A DNA stretch of 6,031 bases. It comes from Alphaproteobacteria bacterium (lineage in GTDB: Bacteria; Pseudomonadota; Alphaproteobacteria; Rs-D84; NBLK01). The translations under genes were made by a program, and so were the position numbers. The notes under the pieces are model-generated. The model was not told the DNA's origin. It did not search any database and saw only the letters and a list, made by a program, of their open reading frames with translations. The stretch's first letter is position 1; the number at the start of each line of letters is the position of its first letter. Location of the stretch: positions 1-6,031 of the forward strand of contig JAFGXE010000011.1 in NCBI GenBank assembly GCA_016936785.1, given 5' to 3'. Positions 5,958 through 6,031 of the stretch are shown one piece after another.

Positions 5958-5960
5958 CAA

Positions 5961-6031
5961 TGGTGGGTGCTAAGGGATTCGAACCCGTGACCTACTGATT
6001 AAGAGTCAGTTGCTCTACCAGCTGAGCTAAG
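5961..6031 (-). tRNA. tRNA-Lys(CUU), 5' end cut by the window edge
   Basis: Seventy-one of an expected 76 bases are present, and the first five lie beyond the window. Read on the - strand it shows U8-A9, a D arm with GGTAGAG, an anticodon stem ACTGA/TCAGT with loop CTCTTAA (anticodon CUU, lysine), the T loop TTCGAAT, and an encoded CCA end at 5961-5963. Position 6 and 7 bases (C, U) pair with G67 and A66. If the acceptor stem is fully paired, the next five window bases should read CACCC. The T stem has a C50-U64 mismatch. A terminator follows directly, so the gene seems to end its transcript here. It reads AAG codons. Confidence 0.95.

Noticed and set aside
5793..5960. Small ORFs on the - strand between the tRNA and the 139-aa gene
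   Set aside because: Frames are shorter than about 25 codons between stops or lack a start and ribosome site; the region is better explained by a repeat and a terminator.

Overview
The window is AT-rich bacterial DNA dominated by a complete gyrA. The GyrA sequence, including an extra helical insert in the C-terminal pinwheel around residues 741-782, looks alphaproteobacterial. Together with the low GC content it suggests an AT-rich, possibly host-associated alphaproteobacterium of the Holosporales or Rickettsiales kind. The order is an inference and was not tested against any database.

Layout, left to right. Positions 1-740 hold two small orphan genes on the + strand: a 70-aa two-helix membrane protein with a good sigma70-type promoter, and an 89-aa coiled-coil protein closed by a strong intrinsic terminator. 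Positions 785-3859 hold gyrA as a single-gene unit with its own promoter, ribosome site and terminator. Positions 3896-5288 hold three close + strand genes: a PD-(D/E)xK nuclease-like gene with foreign codon usage, tag (3-methyladenine DNA glycosylase I), and a DUF167/YggU gene that overlaps the tag stop codon by an ATGA. Positions 5313-5792 hold an orphan 139-aa gene with its own promoter. From 5961 to the right edge there is a tRNA-Lys(CUU) gene on the - strand, cut at position 6 of the tRNA and followed by a terminator.

The core genes are housekeeping: DNA supercoiling (GyrA), alkylation repair (Tag) and translation (tRNA-Lys). The points of most interest are four. GyrA has Gln and Leu at the two main quinolone-contact positions. 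The nuclease-like gene sits between gyrA and tag with codon usage unlike gyrA. The 3' end of tRNA-Lys is duplicated 161 bp away, which looks like a scar of a tRNA-targeting element. The same tRNA has a T-stem mismatch that its duplicated 3' end shares. No CRISPR array, complete insertion sequence, or obvious multi-gene defence system is present; the nuclease-like gene is the only accessory-type candidate.
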